Of a stretch of 64,000 nt of DNA, positions 23,369 through 30,803 are shown piece after piece. The translations under genes and the position numbers were made by a program. The DNA is from an uncultured Dongia sp. (lineage in GTDB: Bacteria > Pseudomonadota > Alphaproteobacteria > Dongiales > Dongiaceae): NCBI RefSeq assembly GCF_936916975.1, contig NZ_CAKZGO010000019.1, positions 62,001-126,000 of the forward strand, read 5' to 3'. Each line of letters begins with the position of its first letter. The first letter of the stretch is position 1. A model generated the notes under the pieces. The model saw only the letters and a program-made list of their open reading frames with translations, did no database searches and was not told where the DNA came from.

Positions 23369-23776
23369 ATGAAAGCCGTCATCATTGTCGACGACAACGT
23401 CCCCATGCTCAACATGACGAAAAAGATGTTGGACGAAAAGGGATACCTATGTGCGGGGTTCACCGATGGCCGCGAGGCCTTGGCATACCTGTCCCAGCAC
23501 CAGGTCGACTACATGGTGACTGATCTGTTCATGCCTGGCATAGACGGTGTGGAGCTGATACTGACCGTCCGGTCGGAATATCCTGACGTGGCCATCGTGG
23601 CGATGTCAGGTGGAAGTCCGCTGGCCGGTGATATGTTGGGAATGGTCCCAAGCCTTGGGGCGCATGCTATTCTGAGCAAGCCCTTTACACGCGCGGAGCT
23701 GTTGGCCGCGCTGGATTTGGCGCAGGCAGCCTGCTCTGGGGCGTCCAACTCTGGAAAGCCTGAAACCCGCGATTGA
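23369..23776 (+). CDS. Single-domain response regulator
   Basis: 135 aa, one receiver domain without output. Asp8/Asp9 (VDDN), phospho-acceptor Asp52 in VTDLFMPGIDG, the conserved Ser in AMSGGSP and Lys in ILSKPFTRAEL are all present, so it should be phosphorylatable. A start at 23369 follows the hybrid kinase stop by 33 bases. It probably shuttles phosphate from the kinase receiver or acts as a sink; a CheY-like protein-protein role is the other option. Confidence 0.9.
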   Translation: MKAVIIVDDNVPMLNMTKKMLDEKGYLCAGFTDGREALAYLSQHQVDYMVTDLFMPGIDGVELILTVRSEYPDVAIVAMSGGSPLAGDMLGMVPSLGAHAILSKPFTRAELLAALDLAQAACSGASNSGKPETRD

Positions 23777-23875
23777 CTTGAACACGGCGGCGCCGTTTCG
23801 CGGCGATCGGATCGGCCTCGGCGCCGGACTGATCGCGGAACAGCGAGCGCCGGGCTACAAAATGGATGACCAGGA

Positions 23876-24775
23876 ATGACGTTGGATGATCAGAAACAGC
23901 ATCGGGCGGGGCTTTTCTATGTCGGCGTCTCCGCCCTCCTTTGGTCGCTGTCGGGTCTGTTCATGCTGTCGATCAAGGCGGATCTGCTGACCATCGTCTG
24001 CCTGCGCGGTGTCGTCTCGGGAACATCGATTCTTCTCATCTTCTTCTATGTCGAGAAGGAACGGGCCTTGCCCATCCTGCTGGCGATGCGGGGGCCGACG
24101 CTGGCCGCGGCGGCCCTGGCGGCGGCCAGCATGATATCGGGCCTCTCGGCCATCCATTACGCCTCGGCGGCGGAAGCGATGGTCATCTATGCCACGGCGC
24201 CCTTCATGACCGCCGGCATCGCCTTCCTGTTCATTCGTGAAAAGGCCAGCTGGACGACGCTGGTCGCCAGCTTCATCGCCTGCTGCGGCGTGATGTTCAT
24301 GGTGACCGACAACTCCGGCGATGGCGGGTCGCTGCTCGGCAAAAGCCTCGCCATTTTTATGTCGCTGACAGTCGCCGGATTGGCAACGGTCATGCGGCAT
24401 TACCGGAATATCCAGATGCTGCCGGCCATGGCCGCGGCATCGTTTCTCTGTTCGTTGTCGACCGTCTGGTTTGTTGATCTTGCTTCGGTGACGGGTGCCG
24501 ATCTCGGCCTCATCACCCTGTTCGGCGTTGTCCAGAATGCCTGTGGTCTCGCACTCTATGTCGTGGGATCGCGCCGGATTTCCGCAGCCTCGGCCAGCCT
24601 GCTCACGGCGCTCGAAGTGCCGCTGACACCGCTCTGGACATGGGTCTTCATGAACGACGAGCCGTCTTATGCAACGCTGGTTGGCGGCTCGATTGTGATG
24701 GTGGCGTTATTTGGGCATATCGTCGTCGAGGTGAGAAGCAGCCGGGGGCAGCCTGCCCTGGCGCCGGTATCGTGA
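23876..24775 (+). CDS. EamA/DMT-superfamily transporter
   Basis: 299 aa with about ten hydrophobic segments in two EamA repeats. YVGVSALLWSLSGLFML opens repeat 1, which ends YATAPFMTAGIAFLFIREK; repeat 2 ends ASLLTALEVPLTPLWTWVFM followed by the typical DEPSYATLVGG. Inner-membrane exporter or importer of small metabolites, substrate unknown. It stands 99 bases after the response regulator and might be in the same transcript. It is not closely similar to the transporter at 14812-15723. Confidence 0.88.
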   Translation: MTLDDQKQHRAGLFYVGVSALLWSLSGLFMLSIKADLLTIVCLRGVVSGTSILLIFFYVEKERALPILLAMRGPTLAAAALAAASMISGLSAIHYASAAEAMVIYATAPFMTAGIAFLFIREKASWTTLVASFIACCGVMFMVTDNSGDGGSLLGKSLAIFMSLTVAGLATVMRHYRNIQMLPAMAAASFLCSLSTVWFVDLASVTGADLGLITLFGVVQNACGLALYVVGSRRISAASASLLTALEVPLTPLWTWVFMNDEPSYATLVGGSIVMVALFGHIVVEVRSSRGQPALAPVS

Positions 24776-24790
24776 CTGACGTTCGTCGGT

Positions 24791-25003
24791 TTAGGGGTTC
24801 GGTGTCGCGCGGTTGAGAGACTGTGTTGCCGCGACCGCACGCAGATAAAGGACGGTTGCATCATAGACGGCCGTATCAAGTCGCGCGACCTCTGCGCCGA
24901 AAGCAGCGCAGAGACGTTGGTTGCGCGCGAACTCCAGATTCCTCTGGCAAAGAAGTTCGTATTGAAAAGCCACGACGCTGGGTGTCGTTGGATAGTGTGC
25001 CAT
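24791..25003 (-). CDS. 70-aa paralogous small protein, copy B (EcfG-type promoter)
   Basis: Begins MAHYPTTPSVVAFQYELLCQ and ends AVAATQSLNRATPNP; about 45 percent identical by eye to the protein at 20778-20990, with no length change. The start at 25003 is chosen by alignment to that copy and by AAGGA about 9 bases upstream; a longer start at 25039 would add residues lacking in copy A. It carries the same GGAAC-N16-CGTT promoter. Strong conservation of both ends but divergence in the centre suggests two helices joined by a free linker. Function unknown. Confidence 0.75.
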   Translation of the reverse strand: MAHYPTTPSVVAFQYELLCQRNLEFARNQRLCAAFGAEVARLDTAVYDATVLYLRAVAATQSLNRATPNP

Positions 25004-25190
25004 TGTGCAAATCCTTGTGTGGGACCGACACTGGCCCATTGAGAGATCTGCAAGCTAAACGAGCGCAGCCTGCCACTGTTCCGCGCCGTTACGTGACGCA
25101 AGTTGCGCGTTTGACCCTAGGCGACTGTGGGGGCTGATCAATTCGGCGTTGTGTCAAAGCTGAATTCTCAGCTGCTCACACCCGCAAGGA
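24960..25190 (-). repeat. Duplicated segment, copy B
   Basis: Counterpart of 20950-21180 in the same orientation. It contains the 5' end of the second 70-aa gene, its leader, its promoter and about 110 further upstream bases with the shared CCTAGG and GTGTCAAAGCTGAATTC blocks. Confidence 0.7.
25058..25082 (-). promoter_or_regulatory. EcfG-type promoter of copy B
   Basis: On the minus strand GGAAC (25082-25078), exactly 16 bases, then CGTT (25061-25058). Both blocks and the spacing match copy A although the spacer sequence has diverged, which argues that the promoter is under selection. Confidence 0.72.
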
Positions 25191-25490
25191 GGGTATCGTC
25201 GATAAGGGAGGTCAGGACGAGAGGCCCCGCGAAGCATTGTGGCCAAAGCGACCCTTGGCCTGCACCCACCGTCCGTGAAAAGGAAAGCTGGCACAGCGCG
25301 CCAAAGACGACCGAGGCCGATGGCGGGCGATTGTCGATCATGCTGACCTATTACGTTGACGGTCTTCTGAAGACAAAGCGGCGGCTGCAGTGGGCGGAAA
25401 TTTTCTTCGGCAGATGCCCGAAGATTTGAGGTGGGGTCGGCAAATTGCGCGGGTCGTTGCCAAATTGAATGGAAAAATCAGATCCGTTTA
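25191..25490. other. Intergenic region without a recognised gene
   Basis: Nothing convincing beyond the end of the duplicated segment. A plus-strand open frame at 25127-25429 has no ribosome binding site, and only its first ~20 codons resemble the other copy of the duplicated DNA. Confidence 0.4.
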
Positions 25491-25880
25491 TCATCCTCCC
25501 GTCTTCGCGCGGCAGTCCAAACCAGCCTGCTCCATTTTCGGGGCCAGGGCAGCCCAATCCGTTTGCCTATCGATCTCTTGAATCCCCGCCCAGTTTTCCT
25601 CGGTCTTGTCCGCAAGGAATTTGTCGATGGCTGCGATGGCGTCTTCAGGCATGACTTCGTCCCAAACGTCCACCAAGCATTCTCGGCCCGCCTCCGATGC
25701 CGCCAAATATCCCGGAGTCCGTTCCAATAGCAACCGAGCGAAGTCATCTCGGGTCTTGATTCTCGCCCATATCTTGGCGGTGTCATCCTGTGCCAGCGCG
25801 TCATAGCCTGGAGCCATCGACGCGAGGATCAACGAGAGAAAGAAGCCTAGGGTAGCTCGCTTGCGGAAATAGTCAGGCAT
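25491..25880 (-). CDS. Small exported protein of unknown function
   Basis: 129 aa. The N-terminus has a signal peptide: basic residues (YFRKRA), a hydrophobic core (LGFFLSLILASMA) and an A-L-A cleavage site near residue 30, so the mature ~99-aa chain is periplasmic or secreted. The mature part is acidic and helical, with two Cys (REC near 68, DCR near 123) that may pair. GGGAGCC lies close before the ATG. No family recognised. The gene stands alone between the duplicated segment and the toxin-antitoxin trio. Confidence 0.65.
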   Translation of the reverse strand: MPDYFRKRATLGFFLSLILASMAPGYDALAQDDTAKIWARIKTRDDFARLLLERTPGYLAASEAGRECLVDVWDEVMPEDAIAAIDKFLADKTEENWAGIQEIDRQTDWAALAPKMEQAGLDCRAKTGG

Positions 25881-26229
25881 CGGGGGCTCCCTAGTTGCGG
25901 GCGATCGGCACCGTGGCTGCGCGGCGGTCTATTGTCATGGTAGCCATGCGCCTCTACACTTTACCGGAGAACATCGAGGAATGAGCAGTGGTGCAGTCTT
26001 ATTTGAGCTTATGGACAAGGCGGCGCGTTTTCCAGTGGCACTGCACCCTGGGAATGGACGGTGTGCTGATACGGTCCTTCGAGACGAAACAATTGCCAAA
26101 GTACATATTTAATCATCGTGAGATTGAGGGTAACCCAACTGCGAACCGGCAGCGACAAAAGGTCCGTTCACAGAATGTTCACACCGAAGTGTGTTGCGAC
26201 GTCTTGTATTATAATGCAAGAGTGCCTAG
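25881..26229. other. Intergenic region upstream of the toxin-antitoxin-like trio
   Basis: A 349-bp stretch, more AT-rich toward its right end. No gene is supported; a plus-strand frame at 25988-26233 overlaps the promoter-like region and lacks a ribosome binding site. Confidence 0.4.
26180..26215 (+). promoter_or_regulatory. Putative promoter and operator of the trio
   Basis: A consensus -10 box TATAAT at 26210-26215 follows the perfect dyad CACAC-CGAA-GTGTG at 26180-26193, which overlaps where the -35 box would be. That layout fits autoregulation by a HigA-like antitoxin. No good -35 hexamer is seen at the normal distance. Confidence 0.45.
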
Positions 26230-26667
26230 ATGATTGTTCGGAAAACGCTGCATCCGGTAGTTGCGGTTTCTGGCGATCCGTCTGTTCGGCGGCAAGTTCT
26301 GATGACTACGCAATGCAGGAAAGAATTCGACGCGATCCCTCAAGTTGCTGTGCGCCGGTTTATGCTGGCTACCATGGAAAAATACGCGCGGGCCAAAACC
26401 ACTCAAGACGAGCCCCAACCAAAAAAGTTCAAAAGACTGGGCGATCACGCAACAAAGGGCAAATGTGGATCCCGCCAAGTATCGGAGTTCAAATGTAACA
26501 TGAGTGGTGTCGCGCGGAGTTACGGATGCGAGGAGGATATAAATGGCATCAAGTCCATGGTCCTCACTCTTGCCTCGCATCGTGGCAAAGGTGGCCATGG
26601 CAAGAAGCAGGACAATGACATCGAGGTAGCCGCAACGCGGTTTGGGAGTTGGTACGATGGAAAATGA
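26230..26667 (+). CDS. HigB/RelE-like toxin candidate
   Basis: 145 aa, basic. From about residue 25 the order of features fits a RelE/HigB mRNA-interferase fold: CRKEFDAIP, a helix (VAVRRFMLATMEKYAR), FKRLGDHATKGK, VSEFKCNMSGVARSYG, a hydrophobic strand IKSMVLTLAS, GKKQDND and a final IEVAATR helix. The ATG at 26230 begins only about 8-15 bases after the probable transcription start; the next ATG at 26302 gives a 121-aa protein closer to family length and may be the true start. It overlaps the HTH gene by 11 bp, the toxin-first order of higBA loci. Family call is by pattern only. Confidence 0.6.
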   Translation: MIVRKTLHPVVAVSGDPSVRRQVLMTTQCRKEFDAIPQVAVRRFMLATMEKYARAKTTQDEPQPKKFKRLGDHATKGKCGSRQVSEFKCNMSGVARSYGCEEDINGIKSMVLTLASHRGKGGHGKKQDNDIEVAATRFGSWYDGK

Positions 26668-27178
26668 CGAGACAGAAGAATTCAAAACCGTGATCGGCAA
26701 TCAGACCGTCACTGTCGAGCCCAACAGCGCCGAGGAGCAAGTCGATATCCTGGTCGCTGATTACATTAGCGACCTGATCCACGTCATTGAACGGATCATG
26801 ATGGAGGAAAAAGTTTCGCGTTCGGAAATAGGGAAGCGGCTTAAGAAAAGTGCTTCGACCATTTCCCGTCAACTCGATGGTGGCGCAAATCTGAGTGCGC
26901 GCACAATCTGCGAGTATTTCGGTGCTCTGGGAGACCGACCGCTTGCCAGCAGCGCCAAATATGAACGGCTTGTCGCCAAAGGAGTGGCCCAGGACGTGAT
27001 TGATTCGGCCAAGTCCTACCATGTCTATAGCAGCTTCAGTTCCAGTTCGACGCTCTGGTTACACGCGCCGGCAAACGTAGCGGCAACTACGGGCGGCGAG
27101 CCGCATGTTCGGGCCTGGTACGGAGATCAGGTAGCAAATCTGGTCGCGTTACGTACCATGCCGGACTCTGTCCAATGA
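26657..27178 (+). CDS. HTH (XRE-type) antitoxin candidate
   Basis: 173 aa. After an acidic N-terminal segment (MENDETEEF...EPNSAEEQVD) residues about 40-95 form an XRE helix-turn-helix: VIERIMMEEKVSRSEIGKRL, KKSASTISRQLDGGANLS, ARTICEYFGALG. The start at 26657 has GGGAG 8 bases upstream and overlaps the toxin-like gene. The C-terminal ~75 residues (SYHVYSSFSSSSTLWLHAPA) are extra relative to a plain HigA and could contact the toxin or the third protein. It overlaps the next gene by 4 bp (ATGA), so the three are one operon. Confidence 0.68.
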   Translation: MENDETEEFKTVIGNQTVTVEPNSAEEQVDILVADYISDLIHVIERIMMEEKVSRSEIGKRLKKSASTISRQLDGGANLSARTICEYFGALGDRPLASSAKYERLVAKGVAQDVIDSAKSYHVYSSFSSSSTLWLHAPANVAATTGGEPHVRAWYGDQVANLVALRTMPDSVQ

Positions 27179-27669
27179 ACGTCAAATACCGCATCGGCTC
27201 AGTTATTCTTTGCGACGATGCACGCGTCGAAATAATGGGCAAAGAGACCCTCATTGGCGTCTATAATGGCGTGCTGGTCGTTCAGACAGTGCCGCATGCG
27301 ATGCAGAAGCTTTGTTTCCGCTTGCCGATCTCCATACCCGGTAAGATCAATGGCAAGGCAATTTTTCAGATTATCGGACCTGAGCAGCAAAAGTTGGTAG
27401 AAGTGACCGGGGATGTAGCATTGGACCCATCAGATCCCGGATATGAGCTTCCATTTGGGCTCGCTGTCGGGAACTTCGTCCTTCCGTCTTTCGGCCAATA
27501 TGATGTCCGGTTTGTGATCGGCGACGGCAAACCCAGGAGCGTCACCAAGTTCCTGGTCAGAATGCCGCGCCACGGCGAGCATGGCTATGTGGCACCAACA
27601 GCACCAGTAGCGGCGAAGTCCAGTCCCAAAAAGTCAAAGCCGGCAAAATCCAAGGGCCCGAGGAAGTAG
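27175..27669 (+). CDS. DUF6941-like third component
   Basis: 164 aa, soluble. Residues 1-130 look all-beta: a first strand IGSVILCDDARVEIMGKETL then IGVYNGVLVV, FRLPISIPGKINGKAIF, DPGYELPFGLAVGNFVLPSF and GQYDVRFVIGDGK. The opening (..CDDAR.E..GK..LIGVY.G) is reminiscent of DUF6941 proteins as I remember them. The last ~30 residues are a Lys/Pro/Ser-rich basic tail (AKSSPKKSKPAKSKGPRK). Its start overlaps the HTH gene by 4 bp. A chaperone-like role by analogy with toxin-antitoxin-chaperone operons is a guess. Confidence 0.6.
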   Translation: MNVKYRIGSVILCDDARVEIMGKETLIGVYNGVLVVQTVPHAMQKLCFRLPISIPGKINGKAIFQIIGPEQQKLVEVTGDVALDPSDPGYELPFGLAVGNFVLPSFGQYDVRFVIGDGKPRSVTKFLVRMPRHGEHGYVAPTAPVAAKSSPKKSKPAKSKGPRK

Positions 27670-27711
27670 GTCAGTCAGCCCGCACCTCTTGCCGCCGGAT
27701 GGCTCGACCAG

Positions 27712-27723
27712 CCCCCCCCCCCC
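27712..27723. repeat. Run of twelve C residues
   Basis: A homopolymer of 12 C in non-coding DNA between the trio and tRNA-Arg. It may vary in length by slippage or be a sequencing weak point; it interrupts no recognised gene. Confidence 0.8.
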
Positions 27724-27888
27724 GCCTCTTGCAACGGTGCGCTAAGCCCATTCGCCTTCGACGCGAGGCAGCCTTTCTAGGGTGTCGTGTACTTCTCACC
27801 CCGCTACCCACGATGTTGCCCCAGAACGAAAAGGGCCGGCAAAGCCGACCCGACGCACTACCGAAACTATTGAGTTGGTTGAGAGAAA

Positions 27889-27965
27889 TGGCGCACCCAG
27901 AAGGACTCGAACCTCCAACCTTCTGATTCGTAGTCAGATGCTCTATCCAATTGAGCTATGGGTGC
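27889..27965 (-). tRNA. tRNA-Arg (ACG)
   Basis: Cloverleaf on the minus strand: acceptor GCACCCA pairs with TGGGTGC, D-arm GCTC...GAGC, anticodon loop CTACGAA with anticodon ACG, T-loop TTCGAGT closed by GGAGG/CCTTC, discriminator G and encoded CCA at 27889-27891. A34 is expected to be edited to inosine. Its 3' end points at the accessory trio, but no duplicated tRNA end was found on that side. Confidence 0.95.
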
Positions 27966-28402
27966 GTGTGTTTGGGGTGGGTGAGGGCCAAATTGCTTGG
28001 GCCTCAGCCGAGTTGGATGTCTCGGCCCCCGAACGGTGGCGGAAACTAGCCAAAGCCTGCTTCCATTGCAAGCTCTTTGGCGGGGTTGGCTTAACCTTTC
28101 TCGATTTTCCGTTAGCGGGTTGTTTTCAATCGGAAAAGGCGGCTTTTCACGCCCGGGCGGACGGATTTGCCGCAGGCGACCTTTTCGCGCGATCGGGCCG
28201 GAATCGGTTGCCTTTGACCCGCCAGCTGTGGCCACACTGCCACCCTGTGACCGCTACAGCACGCCAAGGCGCCCAAGATCCGGTTTGGCCTGTTGATTCT
28301 TGTCCTGAAAGCTGCGAAGAAATGTTTTCGGGTAATGGTTTGAGCAATGCGAAGTGGGTAGGGGCTTTGCGGTTGTTCGCTGTATTTCGGGGTTCGGCAA
28401 AG
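27966..28402. other. Intergenic region without a recognised gene
   Basis: A 437-bp stretch between tRNA-Arg and the OmpA-like lipoprotein. It stays open in the frame of the lipoprotein gene, but there is no ribosome binding site and the translation across the tRNA is meaningless. TGTGGCCACA is a 10-bp palindrome near 28227; nothing else stands out. Confidence 0.4.
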
Positions 28403-29461
28403 ATGAAGAAACAGTTCTGGCTCGCGGCCGTCGCCGCCGCACCGCTTATCTTGGGCGGTTGCGAGTTCTTCAATAACGCGGTTCGGCCGTCGGTTTCCGG
28501 CGCACCGGTCGGCGCCAATGTCGCGAGCGGCACCCAGGTGCCGCCGGGCCAGCCCACCGGCACGCTGGTCGGCACCCGGGTCATCGAAGTCCGCAGCGAT
28601 CTCAACCGCTTGCAGCAGGCGGTGCAGCAGCAGGCGCTGAAGCACCAGGAACTGCGCAGCAGCGCCGAGCGCAATGCCGCCGGCTACCAGACCACGGTCG
28701 GCGCCATCAACGGCAAGCTGCAGATGGGCACCACGCCTGGCAACCCGGCCGTGACCGGCGCCTGGCAGCAGGCGCAAGGGCAGCTCGACCAGATCGGCTC
28801 CGACCTCGACCAGATGAGCCGCCTCTCCAACGACGTGTCCAACAATGCCGCCTTCTCCAGCTATCTCCTCGATTCGATCCGTGCCGCCTATACGGTCTCG
28901 GGCGCGGTCGATGAGGATCACCGCCAGTTGCGCATCCTTGAGGACCAGACCAACCAGACGACCGTGTCGATCGACCGCCTGCTCAACCAGCTGTCGGAAG
29001 ACATGTCGCGCCAGACCAATTTCATGGCCACCGAGCGCAGCAACCTCACCATGCTAGCTGCCGGCGTGAACAGCGGCCAGGTCTATGGCACGACGCTCGC
29101 CGCCCGCTCCTACGCCCCGCCGGCGCAGCCTGCCTTGCCGCCGATGGCCGGCATGAGCACGGGCCGTCCGCTGGTCGTGATCCGCTTCGACCGCAACAAC
29201 GTCAATTACGAGCAGGCGCTCTATCAGGCCACCTCGAAGGCCCTGGAATTGCGCCCGAACGCCGCCTTTGACGTGGTCGGCGTCGCCCCCGCCATGGGCC
29301 AGCCGGCGCAGGTCGCCCTCAACAGCGACATCGCCCGCACCAACGCCAACCGCGTCTCACGCTCGCTGCTCAACATGGGCCTGCCGCCCGATCGCGTCGG
29401 CATCGCCCAGGTGACTGACCCGAACGCCCAGGTGAACGAGGTTCACGTCTACGTTCGGTGA
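28403..29461 (+). CDS. OmpA-like lipoprotein with coiled-coil
   Basis: 352 aa. The start at 28403 gives a signal peptide MKKQFWLAAVAAAPLILGGC with lipobox LGGC, so the protein is lipid-anchored. Residues about 60-230 are Gln- and Asn-rich helical sequence with coiled-coil character (SDLNRLQQAVQQQALKHQEL; QLDQIGSDLDQMSRLSNDVS). From about 255 (RPLVVIRFDRNNVNYEQALY) to the end it resembles an OmpA C-terminal domain, with the DIARTNANRVSRSLLNMGLP helix, although the canonical peptidoglycan-binding NXXLSXXRA is altered. Probably links outer membrane and cell wall. A clear terminator follows. Confidence 0.78.
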   Translation: MKKQFWLAAVAAAPLILGGCEFFNNAVRPSVSGAPVGANVASGTQVPPGQPTGTLVGTRVIEVRSDLNRLQQAVQQQALKHQELRSSAERNAAGYQTTVGAINGKLQMGTTPGNPAVTGAWQQAQGQLDQIGSDLDQMSRLSNDVSNNAAFSSYLLDSIRAAYTVSGAVDEDHRQLRILEDQTNQTTVSIDRLLNQLSEDMSRQTNFMATERSNLTMLAAGVNSGQVYGTTLAARSYAPPAQPALPPMAGMSTGRPLVVIRFDRNNVNYEQALYQATSKALELRPNAAFDVVGVAPAMGQPAQVALNSDIARTNANRVSRSLLNMGLPPDRVGIAQVTDPNAQVNEVHVYVR

Positions 29462-29500
29462 TCTAAGGCCTTAATCCTCTACACAACCCATAAACCGAAC

Positions 29501-29531
29501 CGGCGCCCAGAAATGGGCGCCGTTTTCGTTT
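29501..29531 (+). terminator. Rho-independent terminator
   Basis: Perfect 9-bp stem CGGCGCCCA / TGGGCGCCG with a GAAA tetraloop (29501-29522), followed by TTTTCGTTT. It closes the OmpA-like lipoprotein transcript. Confidence 0.9.
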
Positions 29532-29619
29532 GAGGTCGATCCAGATCGGGTTTCACGGCGTAGAGAGCTGTGGCAGCATCGTGTCTGCTTGACCCCCAGA
29601 TGCGGGAGGGCCGTAACCC

Positions 29620-30045
29620 ATGCGTATCGCCATCATCGCGATCATTGCGAGCCTGTTCGTGGGGACCGGGGGCGCTGCGGCGGACCCGGCCAGCGATGCC
29701 GACAAGGCGATGTTCCAGCAGATCATCAGCGCCCAGATGTCGGCGTTCCAGGCGGATGACGCGGCCGGCGCCTTCGACTTCGCCTCGCCTGATCTGCAGG
29801 CCAAGTTCGGTTCGGCCGCGACCTTCCTGGAGATGGTTAAGAGCGGTTATGCCCCGGTTTACCGGCCGCGCACGGTCGAGTTCCGGGACATTGTCGAGCA
29901 TGATATCGGGCCGGAGCAGCGGGTCTTTGTCATCGGGCCCGATGGCAGGAGCTATATTGCGCACTATATGATGGAAAAGCAGCCTGATGGATCCTGGCGC
30001 ATCAGCGGCTGCTATCTCGACAAGGCCGGGGATGAAAGTGTCTGA
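29620..30045 (+). CDS. DUF4864 exported protein
   Basis: 141 aa. Signal peptide MRIAIIAIIASLFVGTGGAAA with cleavage near residue 21. The mature part follows the DUF4864 pattern: QQIISAQMSAFQADDAAGAF, FASPDLQAKFGSAATFLEMV, SGYAPVYRPRTVEF, and the end DGSWRISGCYL. The fold is expected to be NTF2-like; function unknown. Its stop overlaps the start of the DUF3750 gene (TGATG at 30043-30047), so the two are translated together. Confidence 0.85.
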   Translation: MRIAIIAIIASLFVGTGGAAADPASDADKAMFQQIISAQMSAFQADDAAGAFDFASPDLQAKFGSAATFLEMVKSGYAPVYRPRTVEFRDIVEHDIGPEQRVFVIGPDGRSYIAHYMMEKQPDGSWRISGCYLDKAGDESV

Positions 30046-30803
30046 TGCGCATCTTCCTGTGGATCCTGGCTGCCCTCTTCCTCGTCCCCCTCGCCTTCAG
30101 TATCGCCCGCGGCATGGCCTATGACGGGTCGTGGCGGGATGCGCCGCGCCACTCCGCCGGCCTCGCCCCCGACCCCACCAAGACACAGGAAGCCGTGGTG
30201 CAGATCTATACCGCCCGCGCCTTCAGCTGGCGCGGCTATGTGGCGACGCATCCCTGGATCATCATCAAGCGCGCTGGCGCCAAGCAGTTCGACCGCTATG
30301 AGGTGGTGGGCTGGGGCGGCGGTCCGTCACTGAAGAAGAACTATGCCCTGCCCGACGGCTATTGGTTCGGCGCCGAGCCCAGCATCATGGCGGAGTATCG
30401 CGGTCCCGGCACCGAGCAGCTGATCGACCGCATCGAGGCGGCCATTGAGACCTATCCGTTCAAGGACCGTTATCTCAGCTGGCCGGGGCCCAACAGCAAC
30501 ACGTTCCTGGCACATGTCGCGCGCGAGGTGCCGGAATTGCGGCTCGACATTCCAGCCAATGCCATCGGTAAGGATTACCGCGCCTGGGACGCACCCGTGG
30601 CCTATGCGCCGAGCGGCACCGGCGTGCAGCTCTCATTGCTGGGTGTCGCCGGTTTGACGCTGGGTGTCGAGGAAGGGGTTGAGGTCAATGTGCTCGGCCT
30701 CAATCTCGGCATCGACTTCCTGCGCCCGGCGCTGCGCGTGCCGGGGCTGGGACGGATTGGTTTCCCGGAAGACGTGGCGCGCGAGACGGTGGCCGCCGAC
30801 TAG
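30045..30803 (+). CDS. DUF3750 protein
   Basis: 252 aa. One N-terminal hydrophobic segment (IFLWILAALFLVPLAFSIA) anchors or exports it. The rest contains the strongly conserved DUF3750 blocks: FSWRGYVATHPWIIIKRAGA, YEVVGWGGG, DGYWFGAEPSIMAEYRGPG and WPGPNSNTFLAHVAREVPEL with AIGKDYRAWD. The PNSNTF and ATHPW motifs suggest an active site, and a protease or hydrolase role is possible but unproved. It is coupled to the DUF4864 gene and its 3' end overlaps the convergent MmcQ/YjbR gene by 4 bp. Confidence 0.88.
   Translation: MRIFLWILAALFLVPLAFSIARGMAYDGSWRDAPRHSAGLAPDPTKTQEAVVQIYTARAFSWRGYVATHPWIIIKRAGAKQFDRYEVVGWGGGPSLKKNYALPDGYWFGAEPSIMAEYRGPGTEQLIDRIEAAIETYPFKDRYLSWPGPNSNTFLAHVAREVPELRLDIPANAIGKDYRAWDAPVAYAPSGTGVQLSLLGVAGLTLGVEEGVEVNVLGLNLGIDFLRPALRVPGLGRIGFPEDVARETVAAD

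Noticed and set aside
25881-27965. Second tRNA-linked island at tRNA-Arg containing the toxin-antitoxin trio
   Set aside because: The tRNA 3' end faces the trio, but I found no repeat of the tRNA end and no integrase on that side.
27782-28402. Upstream extension of the OmpA-like lipoprotein frame
   Set aside because: It would run through tRNA-Arg and remove the signal peptide; the ATG at 28403 gives a proper lipoprotein start.
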